Shown here in pieces: positions 52,944 through 63,760 of a stretch of 64,000 nt of DNA. The notes beneath the pieces are model-generated. The model was not told the origin of the DNA. It was given only the letters and a program-made list of their open reading frames with translations, and made no database searches. Made by a program: the position numbers and the translations under genes. The stretch's first letter is position 1. Each line of letters opens with the position of its first letter. The DNA comes from Armigeres subalbatus (taxonomy: Eukaryota; Arthropoda; Insecta; Diptera; Culicidae): the NCBI RefSeq assembly GCF_024139115.2, contig NC_085141.1:374324995-374388994 (forward strand), read 5' to 3'.

Positions 52944-55798
52944 ATAGCCTATTCAGATTGGGCTATTTATGACTTTGTTAAGTGAGAGGGTATCCAATTA
53001 TTACGAGGTGTTCAGACTGCAGCAAGATAATATATCTTGACGTTTCCATGTTTCCTCATTTGCACGCTAATACAGGGTTGAATTCAAGGAGAGTTTTAAA
53101 ATTTAATTGGCGAAATCAAGCATTTGTGTGGCGACAATCGAACATTTTTTTCTGAGCAAAGTTTCTACGAAAAAAAAATATAAAAAAAAATATGAAAAGG
53201 GATTTTCGAAGAATATTTGAAGCTCTCATTAAGGATAATGAGCGAGGCTACATTCATTAGTTGGGTGCGCCGTTCTTCGGGGAATCAGACTATTCCACAA
53301 TTTATTTTTAAGTTTAAAAAGTATTTTGATTCTGTACTACGATCGAACGGAGGTTTGATAGAAAAATTTAGATACTTTTGGGAATTCTCACAAATAAATA
53401 AAAAAAGGACGATTGGACCAATTTTCAAGAAATATTATCGAACCAAAATGTATTTGCACCAGTATCTCCTTGTATGAAGGGCAACTCAGCAATTTTTTTT
53501 TTCAAATATGGAAACTGAACCATTGCGTTCTACTCCACAATCAATGATACAGCTTCTAACAAAATCGAATCGTGTGAATGTGATATAATTTAAACTGGAT
53601 TTTGGATGAATTAATGCATTACCAATCCATGTTTTATTTAAGGTTATTCTACTTTATATATACATCCCATTCAAATCGTACAGTTGTCTCACGTGAAAAA
53701 TGTTGAAATCTAAAGTATATTAAGCCATTCAAGGAGCAAAATTGAAGCAATTTATGAAATCATGTTTATTCATCAAATATATTCGTTTTACAACCATTCC
53801 TACGTTTTAAATTGTCTTCCGCATTGGCCCTTGAACTTTGAAAATTTATTCGATTTGTTCTATTAAATCTAGGTTTAAGTTAAATACTTCATGTTAATTC
53901 TAGAGAGCATCTGTTTTTTAAACAATTCATGTTGAATAAGTGGAGAATAAATAATTATCATCATTATTTTCCATCAGGGGTCGTTCAACAATGATGTCAC
54001 AGGTTTTAGGGGGGGAGGGGGTCTAAGATTTTGTGACACTGCATATACTAGGTATACAAAAAAGCGTGACAGAGGGGGGAGGGGGGGTCTAGAAATCTCA
54101 AAAAGTAGTGGACGTCATATTTGAATCGTCCCTCATATAAAATGCTTTCCACAAAACCATCACAATCTGAGTTATTCTTCAGCGCTCAGAAGATTTCCAT
54201 CTAACATGCATTCGACCCTGCTGCGATAGAAAGAGCATGACTGTCAACTACGAAACGAAATGAAAACAGAGAGAATTTTCTCTCTGGCAAAGAGAGCGTG
54301 ACGCTTGTCAGTTTTGTTTTGTTGAATTTCTCCCTGCATCCCAGTTAGAACGAAAGCTCTCGCGTAATAATTGTTCGTAATAAATTCTTCGTGACTTCGT
54401 GACTTAGCGGGTATCTTTTGACAGCGCAAAATGTATGGAATATTACGTAAATAATGACATCATAAAGCGTATTTACCCTGAAACGCCAATTATTATCCCG
54501 CATAATCATGAACCATATGTGGATTATTTCTCAAAACGTTCATGACTATAAATAACTTTACCTCTACTGTTCTGGCTGTTATTTATACTAAAGATACACC
54601 AACCTCACCATAAATGATATTCACAGTATGGTATGTTGTTATTGGCATACGGGTAATGGGCGGTTAAGTATAATTACCGTATAAAAAAGGGCATTTTTCA
54701 GTACATTAATTTCATAATACAACATGTGGTATGGTCCAGTTATAATCCGTGTTTGAGGTGAGAACAATATGAAATATAGTATGCAAATAGTAGAATTATA
54801 TGACAAAAAATCGGCACACCGTATCCCTTACCTTACCTATAGTAAAAGGAAATTAGTTATCATTTTCTCTCACAAAAAAAGAATACAAGTGTTTGATACA
54901 TCTTAGTTATTTATTTGTAAGATATATATTTTGATCTCCTTGAAAATAAAATATAAGCAAAGTAAAATTGAGCCAGCTTGTCTTTGCTTTTTCTTTGGGC
55001 ATCCGGGAAGCTGCATGCAAGAGAATCCGAAATTTACCTACAAAACACGCAGGAGGAAAACCCTACACTATAAATATGCAGAGTACATATCTTATTAACA
55101 AAATACTTACCAATATCACGTTATTTTGGGACTAAGGGAGCTCTTCTTCCACACTTTTCGCAATCATAACTGTTGAGAATTGAAGAAAAATTTTGTTATT
55201 TAACACCATTTGAATGGATTACACAAATTTCATTACTTACCAATGATTTTAAGTACAAAAGTAAGTAGAAAGTTCAGCAAAACAACTGAACAAGGAACAT
55301 TTTGATTCCACCGAACTAGTTTTGTCCAACGAAATCAACAACAGCTACACGGGAAAATAATTCTGTGGTCTTTTAAGCATCATTGCTGAACTAATATGTT
55401 AATCGCATATTTATCATTGGAAGATATAATTCTTAACTGTGATTCAACACCGGAACAAAACAAAACTAGATTTAGAAGATACATAATTATTTCACAGCCA
55501 TATATCATGTTGTTGACATACCTTGTATAAATTATTTACAGTTTATTATTGTTTATTTCGAAAGAACGGAAGATAAGGCACTATAAATAAACAATAAAAT
55601 ATGACATTATTACATATGATACTATCGATGAAACATGCTGTATGGTATTGATTCTATGTCAACATATAGTTACATTGTACATCTATGATTACACAATTAG
55701 CTACAGTACTCCTTAATGCGAGTGAATAGTAGCAAGAATACTGTAGATGGTTTTCATTTATGCGGGATGTCATTAATGGCGTAATCTGAATAGGCTAT
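52944..55798. mobile_element. 2.85-kb element with inverted ATAGCCTATTCAGATT ends
   Basis: ATAGCCTATTCAGATTGGGC at 52,944 is inverted at 55,779-55,798, with similarity continuing (GCTATTTATGAC against GCCATTAATGAC). The interior is AT-rich, contains one other MITE (53,976-54,133) and only short frames (for example 53,217-53,477), so it is non-autonomous or eroded. Confidence 0.55.
53976..54133. mobile_element. MITE with AGGGGTCGTTCA ends (~158 bp)
   Basis: Left AGGGGTCGTTCAACAATGAT and right complement (AGGGACGATTCAAATATGAC) match imperfectly; the interior has two G-rich runs (GGGGGGAGGGGG). This motif is common in insect MITEs. Confidence 0.7.
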
Positions 55799-55953
55799 AA
55801 TAGTACGTTCAGATTATGAGCTATATCACTTGATATAGAGCATCTTGACATCAGTGTTTGTACATCTAGTTTTCACTGGAAATAATGCATATGGCATCTC
55901 ATGTCAAGATTCGCTATATCAAGTGATATAGCTCATAATCTGAACGTACTATA
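55797..55953. mobile_element. Long-arm foldback MITE (~155 bp)
   Basis: ATAGTACGTTCAGATTATGA and GCTATATCACTTGATATAG form the left arm; the right arm is the exact or near-exact complement, ending CATAATCTGAACGTACTAT. It abuts the right end of the 2.85-kb element and shares TTCAGATTA with its terminus. Confidence 0.82.
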
Positions 55954-56361
55954 AGTGTCTAAATAGTGTCGCCGTGACCAGTTAATATTCTGTCATCCGC
56001 TTCGTCCCTTAAAACATGGGTCCCAAAGAGTCAGGCTCGCAGCAGGTCTTACCAGTAGGACCAGCCGGCAGTGTTGTGGCATTGTGACGCGCTGTAGAAA
56101 AGTCTTACACCAACATACTTGTGTAGTTGATTATCAGTCATTCACGAATGCCAACCCACGTGTAGCAGCTAAATGTAAAAAAAAAGTTGGGAGAATAAAT
56201 ATCTACGATTTTATTAGAGATTTTCACCGACCGTAACACCAATCTCGCATAAGGTTCCATGGCTTGAACGCTTGAACGCACAATAAGTGCACAGATTGGA
56301 GGATGCATTTCCGTGGAAAGATGGTGGGACTGAAGTATCACTATAGCTGTTGGGTACCATA
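55954..56361. other. Possible short coding exon at 56,018-56,089
   Basis: ATG at 56,018 opens a 23-codon frame reading MGPKESGSQQVLPVGPAGSV then three residues and TGA. The codons look unlike the AT-rich surroundings, so it might be a first coding exon, but no donor is convincing. Nothing else seen in this stretch. Confidence 0.25.
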
Positions 56362-56569
56362 GAGTGGTCCAAGACGAATACACCACTAGGTGTTCCAATC
56401 TGCCAAATTCACGATTCAGCCATCTTGGATTTTAGTATGGGAGAGCCAGCCGGTTTGTTTATGTTTTGCACCGAAAATGAATTTTTCACCCCCGCCTTCT
56501 TCTCGTCCATAAATTGAGCACATTGAGACACCTAGCTGTGTATTCATCTTGGAGTGGTCAACGTTTGCG
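56362..56569. mobile_element. MITE with GTGGTCCAAGACGAATACAC ends
   Basis: The left end (GTGGTCCAAGACGAATACAC, CACTAGGTGTTCC) is inverted with some mismatches near 56,530-56,569 (GACACCTAG, GTGTATTCATCTTGGAGTGG). Confidence 0.6.
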
Positions 56570-56735
56570 GTTTGCGGGCAAGTTCTCTAGAATGAGAAAT
56601 TATTATTCTGGGTGAATATATGAGACAGGTTGAACTCCATGAAGATACCACATTTTTCAGACCATGGATGTTACGCTTTTGAGATTGGAGATCAAATATA
56701 AGACCTTTGTAATTAATATGTTTCTTGGAGGTTCT

Positions 56736-57992
56736 ACACTGAGATCAAACTACCATTATATTTTATATGCGTGAATCACATAAAATAGATTCGACTGACT
56801 TCATTCCGAATTTATGTGCAGCATTCATAATTTATTAATCATCAACGATATTTAATACTTAATCATATACAATATAAAGGTAATTTATTTATATTCTACT
56901 GGACCTAACAATGAATTTTATGTGCAATGATCCATAGTTAAGAACTATTAATACTAGCATATAAAATTCAAGAACAAATACAATACTTTCTTTCTTTACA
57001 ACATGGTGGACTGTTGGCTGGAATATTCTTCTCGCTACTAAATAATGTAAGTAAAATCAATTTGTTAAACAGAATTCCTTCTCATAAATTTTCTTTTCCA
57101 GATCCGTACGATTTCCTGCCATTAATGTGTGCATGAACGAAGAGCCGCGACGCATCGTAAACGCGGAAAAATTTCCGCTGTGCCAGCGAGTGTGCCAGAA
57201 TTTTTCACCAGCAGATCGACAACAGTCGCCGGCGGCGGACAAGAGTTGTTTCGTCATCAATAGCGGAATTATTCATTACCGTTATTCGCCATAACTTCCG
57301 TAGCAACTTTGCAGGCGGTGATTGATTATGTATTTTATAGCAATAATAGTTGATGGCGTTCATTTTGTTTCTAAATTATATTATTTTGCAGGCGTTGTGA
57401 ACAGGTTAGCCATGAGTGGCGCATACACAAACTACGTAAGCAGGGGCTCAACCCAAGCTTACGGACCATCAAACTTCTCAAGGTGGCAAATACAAAACGC
57501 GTTGCGAGCCGCGGGTGCGGATCGAAAATGTCTATTTGCAAATTAAACCTGTCGACGAAGGCAAGCAACTTTTGTTACTGTTTGTAACTGTTGCTATTCC
57601 CAATATCTGAAAACGGTTTGTATAGAAAATAACTTTGAGCATCGCAACCATAATACGTTTTCTATGAGACAATAAACAATATCAAATAAAAATATATTAT
57701 GTTGGTTTTATTCAAATTTGAATTTATGATTCGAACAAAACTTGAAATATTCCATTTGGTTTATGAAGCAGCCCACACGAATAACATTTGCAGCTGCATT
57801 TAAAATATAATGGGAAAGCCAATGAAATCCTATTGTATGTGCATTTATTTTACGGGTGCGCTGCACATAAAATTAATCAGTTCCTAAATTTCAAGTTTTA
57901 TGTGCAAGACCAATAAAAATTATTTGCAAAGCTTGATTGCAAAAATATATGTGCGTTGCACATATAATTTAGATGGGAAATAAGCTCAGTGT
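56736..57992. mobile_element. 1.26-kb element with ACACTGAG ends
   Basis: ACACTGAGATCAAACTACCA at the left and the complement of the right end (ACACTGAGCTTATTTCCCAT, then TATATGTGC) share the first 8 bases and several subterminal blocks. It encloses GC-richer sequence (57,100-57,560) with a 44-codon plus-strand frame (57,411-57,545, MSGAYTNYVSRGSTQAYGPS...) of unknown origin. Confidence 0.45.
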
Positions 57993-58179
57993 ACACACTT
58001 AACCGACAATTTTTTTTCTCATTTAACATTTAACATTTAACATTTATTTAGTAGTAATTGTCATCTGACATCTGATGTCTCAATGACTACAAGGGTAAAA
58101 CTTATCACTGAATCTAACAAGCATACACATAATACATAATCATAATACACAAGAATTAATCACTACAGTAAAACAGAAC

Positions 58180-58839
58180 TTAACAAACTACGTTTGTGTC
58201 AAACGGTGTCTCGAAAGTGTGTTGTGAAAACTCGCTGTAGATTTGCTGGCGATAGATTAAAATCAAAGAGGTGGAACACTGCGTTGAAATTGATGACATA
58301 TATCGAACTGGATCATGCTGACCATATCGACTGTTTCGAGCACCAAGCTGAATGAAGTCCCTTCTCCTCAGCGGACGCATAGGAGAGAACAAATTCATCT
58401 TACTAAGTATTGCTGGAGAGTCAAAAGCACCATTGAGGATTTTCGCTACGAACATGGCCTGTGCCACACGGCGTCGAACATTTAAAGTATCCAGCCCAAG
58501 CAGCCGACAGCGGTTTTCATATGGAGTGAAATGTTGACCATCACGCCAAGGAAGATTGCGCAAAGCAAAGCGCACGAACTTTTTTTGCACAGATTCGATC
58601 CTCGAGATCCAGGTGGCTTGATAAGGGCACCACACAGTGACAGCAAACTCCAGTGTTGATCGTACAAGCGCACAATAGAGCGATCGCAGGCAGTATGGGT
58701 CACGAAATCCTTTGGCGATTTTCATTATGAAGCCAAGTTGTCGGTTTGCCTTAGAAATCACGTAATCGTAGTGGAAACGGAAGGTTAGTGCGTCGTCAAG
58801 TATAACTCCAAGATCCCTGATTTGTTGCACTTCGCTCAA
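58180..58839 (-). CDS. LINE RT C-terminal domain
   Basis: 219 codons. EVQQIRDLGVILDDALTFRF, ISKANRQLGFIMKIAKGFRD, LRSLYCALVRSTLEFAVTVW and VQKKFVRFALRNLPWRDGQH are the conserved tail after the RT palm in this clade. It overlaps the end of the RT frame by one shift. Confidence 0.85.
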   Translation of the reverse strand: MSEVQQIRDLGVILDDALTFRFHYDYVISKANRQLGFIMKIAKGFRDPYCLRSLYCALVRSTLEFAVTVWCPYQATWISRIESVQKKFVRFALRNLPWRDGQHFTPYENRCRLLGLDTLNVRRRVAQAMFVAKILNGAFDSPAILSKMNLFSPMRPLRRRDFIQLGARNSRYGQHDPVRYMSSISTQCSTSLILIYRQQIYSEFSQHTFETPFDTNVVC

Positions 58840-60001
58840 GAGCTGTCCCAGCCAGCATGTAATTGTAAATAATAGGTTTTCGTTTTCTGCTGAACGTTAT
58901 TGTCTGACATTTATGGATACTGAGTGACAAATGGTTTCGCTCGCACCACCCCTCTAAACGGGATAAAAGTATTTGTAGTTTAATGCAGTCCTCAAGACTA
59001 TTGACGACAATGTATATCTTTGCATCGTCAGCATAGAGTAGCCTCACTCCAGGTGGTAGCACCAGTGTCACATCGTTGACAAATATTGAAAACAATAATG
59101 GTCCCAGATTACTCCCTTGTGGTACCCCAGATGGAGTAACGAAAGGATCCGAAAAAGATGATCCGACTTTCACACGCAATTTTCTATCCGTCAGGTAGGA
59201 TCTAAACCAATCCACGCACGCAGAGGAAACGCCCAACTTCTCCAGTTTACTAAGTAGAATACCATGATCAACACGGTCAAAAGCAGCTTTGAGATCTATA
59301 TATACAGCATCCACTTGCCGCCCGTTATCAAGAGCCTCAATGCAAGTTGTTGTGAATTCTGTCAAGTTGGTCGCGACCGATCTCTTAGGGAAAAATCCAT
59401 GCTGGTCCGTTGAGATGTACTGCTTGCAGCAAGTGAAGAGCGTGTCGTTCACTATGATTTCGAAAACTTTCGAACAAGCGGAGAGAGTGGTTATTCCACG
59501 ATAGTTGCTCACATCGCATTTGTTCCCTCTCTTGTGTACTGGGAAAAGGTATGACGATTTCCAGCGCATGGGAAACTTTCTGGTTCGAAGCGAGAGATTG
59601 AAGATTTTTGCTAACGGTTTGATAAAAGCACTTGAACACCGGCGCAGCAAAGCAGCGGGTATCCCGTCCGGCCCAGCACGGAAAGAAAATTTCAGTTTCC
59701 GAATCGCCCGGCACACATTTTCATCACTGATGGGAAAGATGTCTAAATCCAGTACATCACGAGGAGCGTCGCGAGAAGCCTCAACGGCATGAGAGAGCGG
59801 AGCTGCGAAATCGTTGAAGGAGGTCTTGAACTGTGTAGCAAAGAGCTCGCATTTGTCAGCGGGAGTGTCAGCAGAGACACCATTCAGTTGCATTGACGTA
59901 GGAAGACCATCTTCGTTCCGTTTGGACCTAACAAATTTCCAGAATTGCTTGGGATTTAGACGCAGATTTCGTTGTGTGCGGCTGATGTATCGGGAATACA
60001 A
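58796..60001 (-). CDS. LINE reverse transcriptase
   Basis: 401-codon frame. NPKQFWKFVRSKRNEDGLPT, KFSFRAGPDGIPAALLRR, WKSSYLFPVHKRGNKCDVSN, YRGITTLSACSKVFE, DQHGFFPKRSVATNL, VYIDLKAAFDRVDHGILL, SGVPQGSNLGPLLFSIFVND and the catalytic LLYADDAKIY cover all RT blocks. The frame fails at the end (near 58,830), after which the tail continues in another frame. Confidence 0.9.
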   Translation of the reverse strand: MYSRYISRTQRNLRLNPKQFWKFVRSKRNEDGLPTSMQLNGVSADTPADKCELFATQFKTSFNDFAAPLSHAVEASRDAPRDVLDLDIFPISDENVCRAIRKLKFSFRAGPDGIPAALLRRCSSAFIKPLAKIFNLSLRTRKFPMRWKSSYLFPVHKRGNKCDVSNYRGITTLSACSKVFEIIVNDTLFTCCKQYISTDQHGFFPKRSVATNLTEFTTTCIEALDNGRQVDAVYIDLKAAFDRVDHGILLSKLEKLGVSSACVDWFRSYLTDRKLRVKVGSSFSDPFVTPSGVPQGSNLGPLLFSIFVNDVTLVLPPGVRLLYADDAKIYIVVNSLEDCIKLQILLSRLEGWCERNHLSLSIHKCQTITFSRKRKPIIYNYMLAGTALERSATNQGSWSYT

Positions 60002-60152
60002 AAATTATAACTTCTGTATACACTGCTGGCACTATTGGACTGTTGCTTGTTGTACGTGGAACGATAATTGCAGTATCTACGAAGTGCAGAAGAACGGCGC
60101 CGTTTAAGTATTCGTAATCTGTGGTTGGACCACGCAGGCTTCCGTGCAGGTC

Positions 60153-61065
60153 CTACAATCGGAACATGAATAGCAAATGCACGAACGATACTGTCGGTGA
60201 AAAGTCCACGGCATCGTCGACGTTATCGAAAGAATTGATGCAATCCCAATCAACTGCAAGTAGCATTTCATTCAGTGCAGAGTAATCTGCTTTTCGGAAG
60301 TTATAACTGCTCGAATCATGTCCAGACTCAAAGGTAATGGGCGGCACGTACGACACCTCCAAGGTAAGCGGAGGATGGTTGACATCTACAAGTGTCAGCG
60401 GCTCAACAGCAGGGTGTATTGTGCAACTTGGCAACACTGCATCATTAACCAGTACCAGATCAAGTACACGACCATTTGAGTTAACAATGGGATTGATCTG
60501 GGTCAATCCATGAAAGTTGAATCCGTCCAACAATACGCAACTGGATTCTGATAGACGAGAGCGTATCAAGTCTACTGATGGGTAGGAATTTTCACCCGAA
60601 CACCACCGAATAGCAGATTGATTGTAGTCACCGAGAAGCAAGACCTTGTCGCTAGCTCTGAGAGTAGAAGTAACCGTTTCGATAGAATCTAGATGGCGTT
60701 GAATATCATCAAGATTGTTCATACGATCAGGTGGCAAGTACACAACCCCAATGCTGATAATGAAACCGGTCATATTGACACGAACCCACAACTGTTCAAG
60801 GGTATCACTGACGACAGCGGATTCACGAACACAATTGAACTTTGCCAAAACTGCAATGAGTACACCACCACCACGGGTTTTACGGCTATTCCGAGGATTG
60901 CGATCAGTTCTGAACACCGAGTAGTGGTTTCCAAAAGCTGTGCTGAATGTATGACGTCATCCAGCCAAGTTTCGGTTAATACAACGACATCGTAATCTTC
61001 TTCGCATACCGCCAAAAGAAGTCATCGATTTTGGTACGAAGCCCGCGAACATTCTGATAGTAGAT
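60153..61065 (-). pseudogene. LINE endonuclease
   Basis: Starts LRIYYQNVRGLRTKIDDFF (about 61,065), shifts frame near 61,010 to EEDYDVVVLTETWLDDVIHS, then shifts again near 60,917 to TRGGGVLIAVLAKFN, VLLLGDYNQSAIRW and VNHPPLTLEVSYVP. The NVRGLRTK, TETWL and GDYN motifs define the apurinic-type endonuclease of CR1/Jockey LINEs. Confidence 0.87.
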
Positions 61066-61125
61066 ACGCAGACCACTGTTTTCGTTGCTTGATGCTCGTT
61101 GTTGGTAGGTCCCTTCACCTGCCAG

Positions 61126-62170
61126 ACCTTCCACAAGGTTGGGGGCAAATGTGCGTACCGGTGTACGATCGAGAGGATATTCTGGTGAGTGAGGCGTTGC
61201 TGCGCGTGGGCTGAAACACAGGACTCTTTTGGAGGATGGACCGAACGTATTGAGAGCGTACTTGCCTGATAATCGCTGTTGGAAGGTCCCCTCACCTGCC
61301 TCAAACACAGGGCCGGGACGGCTGATGATCGTAGGCTGGATGGGCTCGACTGTGATGAGCGGATAGGGACCTTCCACAAGGCTGGGGGCAAGTGTGCGTC
61401 CCGGTGTCCGATCGAGAGGATATTCAGATGAGAGAGACGTCGCTGAGCGTGGGCTGGAAACAGGTGGCTTTTTGGAGGATGGACCGAACGTATCGAAAGC
61501 GTACTTGCCTGATAATCGCTGTTGGAAGGTCCCTCACCTGCCTCAAACACAGGGCCGGGACGGCTGATGATCGCAGGCTGGATGGGCTCGACTGTGATGA
61601 GCGGATAGGGACCTTCCACAAGGCTGGGGGCAAGTGTGCGTCCCGGTGTCCGATCGAGAGGATATTCAGATGAGAGAGACGTCGCTGCGCGTAGGCTGGA
61701 AAATGGAGGCTTTTTGGAGGATGGACCGAACGTATTGAGAGCGTACTTGCCTGATAATCGCTGTTGGAAGGTCCCCTCACCTGCCTCAAACACAGGGCCG
61801 GGACGGCTGATGATCGTAGGCTGGATGGGCTCGACTGTGATGAGCGGATAGGGACCTTCCACAAGGCTGGGGGCAAGTGTGCGTCCCGGTGTCCGATCGA
61901 GAGGATATTCCGATGAGTGAGATGTCGCTGCGCGTAGGCTGGAAGCAGGACTCTTTTTGGAAGATGGACTGAACGTATTGAGAGCGTACTTGCCTGATAA
62001 TCGCTGTTGGAAGGTCCCCTTACCTGCCTCAAACACAGGGCCGGGACGGCTGATGATCGCAGGCTGGATGGGCTCGACTGTGATGAGCGGATAGGGACCT
62101 TCCACAAGGCTGGGGGCAAGTGTGCGTCCCGGTGTCCGATCGAGAGGATTTTTAGATGAATGATGCACTG
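61126..62170 (-). repeat. 243-bp in-frame tandem repeat in the LINE
   Basis: Units start (plus coordinates, ACCTTCCACAAGG) at 61,126, 61,369, 61,611, 61,854 and 62,097: spacings 243, 242, 243 and 243. Each encodes 81 residues including LDRTPGRTLAPSLVEGPYPL and RPGPVFEAG. Units are nearly identical. One unit lost a base (about 61,531), which breaks the frame in this copy. With 243 = 3 x 81 the array is in frame with both ORF1 and the endonuclease. Confidence 0.93.
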
Positions 62171-62225
62171 CTGCTTGATGGCCGGAATAAAGAGACTCCC
62201 TACTGTCAGCATACTCTCCTAATTG

Positions 62226-62234
62226 CTAGGTAGA
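62226..62234 (-). promoter_or_regulatory. Candidate leaky stop: UAG-CAA-UUA context (62,220-62,228)
   Basis: ORF1 ends ...IDFST-UAG (62,228-62,226) and the next codons are CAA UUA (62,225-62,220). UAG followed by CARYYA is the well-known readthrough context first studied in tobacco mosaic virus RNA. The frame stays open past the stop into the 81-residue repeats, with no AUG in that frame before the endonuclease. Confidence 0.6.
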
Positions 62235-63292
62235 AAAATCTATGCGTTGTCGAGCCGATTTAAGTCGCTTGGCGAAAATGGGACAGTCAGTACTCCAAGA
62301 GGCATGGTTTACGTCGAGTAGTTGGTCGTAAGGCGAACTCCGTTTTGAATTCAATACATGGCAGTTATTACACTTCAAATAATCGGCAAGGCACTCATTC
62401 ACCTGATGATCACCAGCACACCTCGGGCAGCATGAAGGATTTTTGCAGGAAGCAGCTTTGTGACCATATTCCGAGCAATTGAAGCAACGCAGCACATCCG
62501 TAGCCTCCACGACTCTGCACCTTTCCCATCCGATGTTTACTCTCTGCCGTTTGATTAAATCATCGAACCCACGAGCATCTGTTTCCAGTATGGCCAACAT
62601 ATGATTGCTTTTTGCGACTCGTTTTTGTGTATTCGGATTAATTTCAGATCGAGAGCATTCGTTCCGGGGTTCTGCTTTCTCAACTTAGGAATCAATTCCT
62701 CTTCGTCAATATCCTTGGAAATGCCAATTATTTTAACTCGTGGTTTCAAGGGCTTCTGGCTTTCAACGCAATAATTCCCGTCGAGAATATTAGAGGCGGC
62801 TGCAGCTAATTTCACTGCGTGGCCGCTGGTCTCACACCTCACAGTGACAACACCATTTTCCCTTAACCGAACATCCTTCACAGAGAATTCCGCAGGATCG
62901 AGTTTAGCGCAAATGTCAGCCTTAGTTACCTCTGCGGATTGTTCTTGTTTAGGCTTGAAAAGGACAGTTTGCTCAATTTTGGTAACCGCATTAGACTTAC
63001 GCTGCGGTGAGACCGGCACTGGAGATTGTACAGGGAGTGGGAGAATACTGGGAGAACGAGCTGGTTTATTCGCATTATCAATTCTGCGGCGCTTTCCGGA
63101 ACGGAGCAGACCACCTTCTTCAGAAAAAGTAGCCGGAGTTTTAGAACTTTGGATGAACTGCACACTATCGGAAGGGTCAGGAACTTTACGTTTGATTCGG
63201 TTTTTTCCACCACTAGAGGACTGTAACACGCTAGCAAAAGACGGAATTCCCGGAAAAGGCGCTCCACAGACATCCCGTTTATTCAAACACAC
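62226..63292 (-). pseudogene. LINE ORF1 (gag-like) with zinc knuckles
   Basis: The frame 63,292-62,555 begins CLNKRDVCGAPFPGIPSFAS, is basic, and includes VKDVRLRENGVVTVRCETSG and KPRVKIIGISKDIDEEELIP (an RRM-like gag fold segment). After a frameshift near 62,590, the second frame (62,600-62,226) carries CFNCSEYGHKAASC and CCPRCAGDHQVNEC followed by CNNC, and ends at UAG. Function: RNA-binding nucleoprotein of the element. Confidence 0.85.
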
Positions 63293-63459
63293 TAATTCCT
63301 CAGCTACAGCTTTTAATCACTTGTTCGAAATTTTGAACAGATCGACGACATTCACAAGACTATCCATTTTATTCGCAATCTCATCCAATCGTTTTTCACT
63401 GTGCCTATCATCGAACTCGGCGAGGCTCAGACATGCATCACATACAAACACGGCATTCT

Positions 63460-63669
63460 TTACTTTTGCAGCAATACTATCTCTTCATTCGTAGCCCCCG
63501 GTAGGCATTTGATGTGAATAGCCAGTTTACATCTTCCAAAGCACTCGACACAATCGTCATGATCATCGATAGGCGCTGCACACTGAGCGCACGGATGATT
63601 GCCGAAGCTGGGTTCGCTCCCTTCACCACCCATTTCCGCGGGCGCCTCGCCCGGGCGAAAGCAAAACAA
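63460..63669 (-). pseudogene. LINE ORF1 N-terminal PHD-like zinc segment
   Basis: CAQCAAPIDDHDDCVECFGR then CKLAIHIKCLPGATNEEI shows the C-X2-C...C-X2-C...H-X2-C spacing of a PHD-type finger, known at the N-terminus of some CR1-group ORF1 proteins. It continues into frame-broken sequence before 63,292. Confidence 0.65.
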
Positions 63670-63760
63670 ACAGAAAACGCAGAAAACAAACGATTAATTG
63701 AACCAAGTTTTATCACTCGAAATCAGCAGTTTGTGGCAACGTATCAACAAAACTTTGCTT

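Larger units (their letters stand above)
58020..63760 (-). mobile_element. CR1/Jockey-like LINE with PHD-type ORF1 and 81-residue repeats, defective
   Basis: From 5' to 3' (minus): cysteine-rich PHD-like segment (63,669-63,460), rest of ORF1 with CCHC knuckles (63,292-62,226), in-frame UAG, 243-bp tandem repeats (62,170-61,126), endonuclease (61,060-60,153), reverse transcriptase (60,001-58,796) and C-terminal tail (58,839-58,180). The 3' tail is (AATGTTA)n at 58,020-58,045. Several single frameshifts separate the blocks, so this copy is inactive. The relic at 30,610-31,440 is related. Confidence 0.88.

Noticed and set aside
59289..60995. Plus-strand frames inside the last LINE
   Set aside because: Antisense to the RT and endonuclease frames, with no domain of their own.
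61424..62212. 262-codon minus-strand frame starting MLTVGSLFIPAIKQQ
   Set aside because: It overlaps the LINE repeats in another frame. The frame continuous with both ORF1 and the endonuclease is the one with LDRTPGRTLAPS; this one is open only because the repeat length is a multiple of three.
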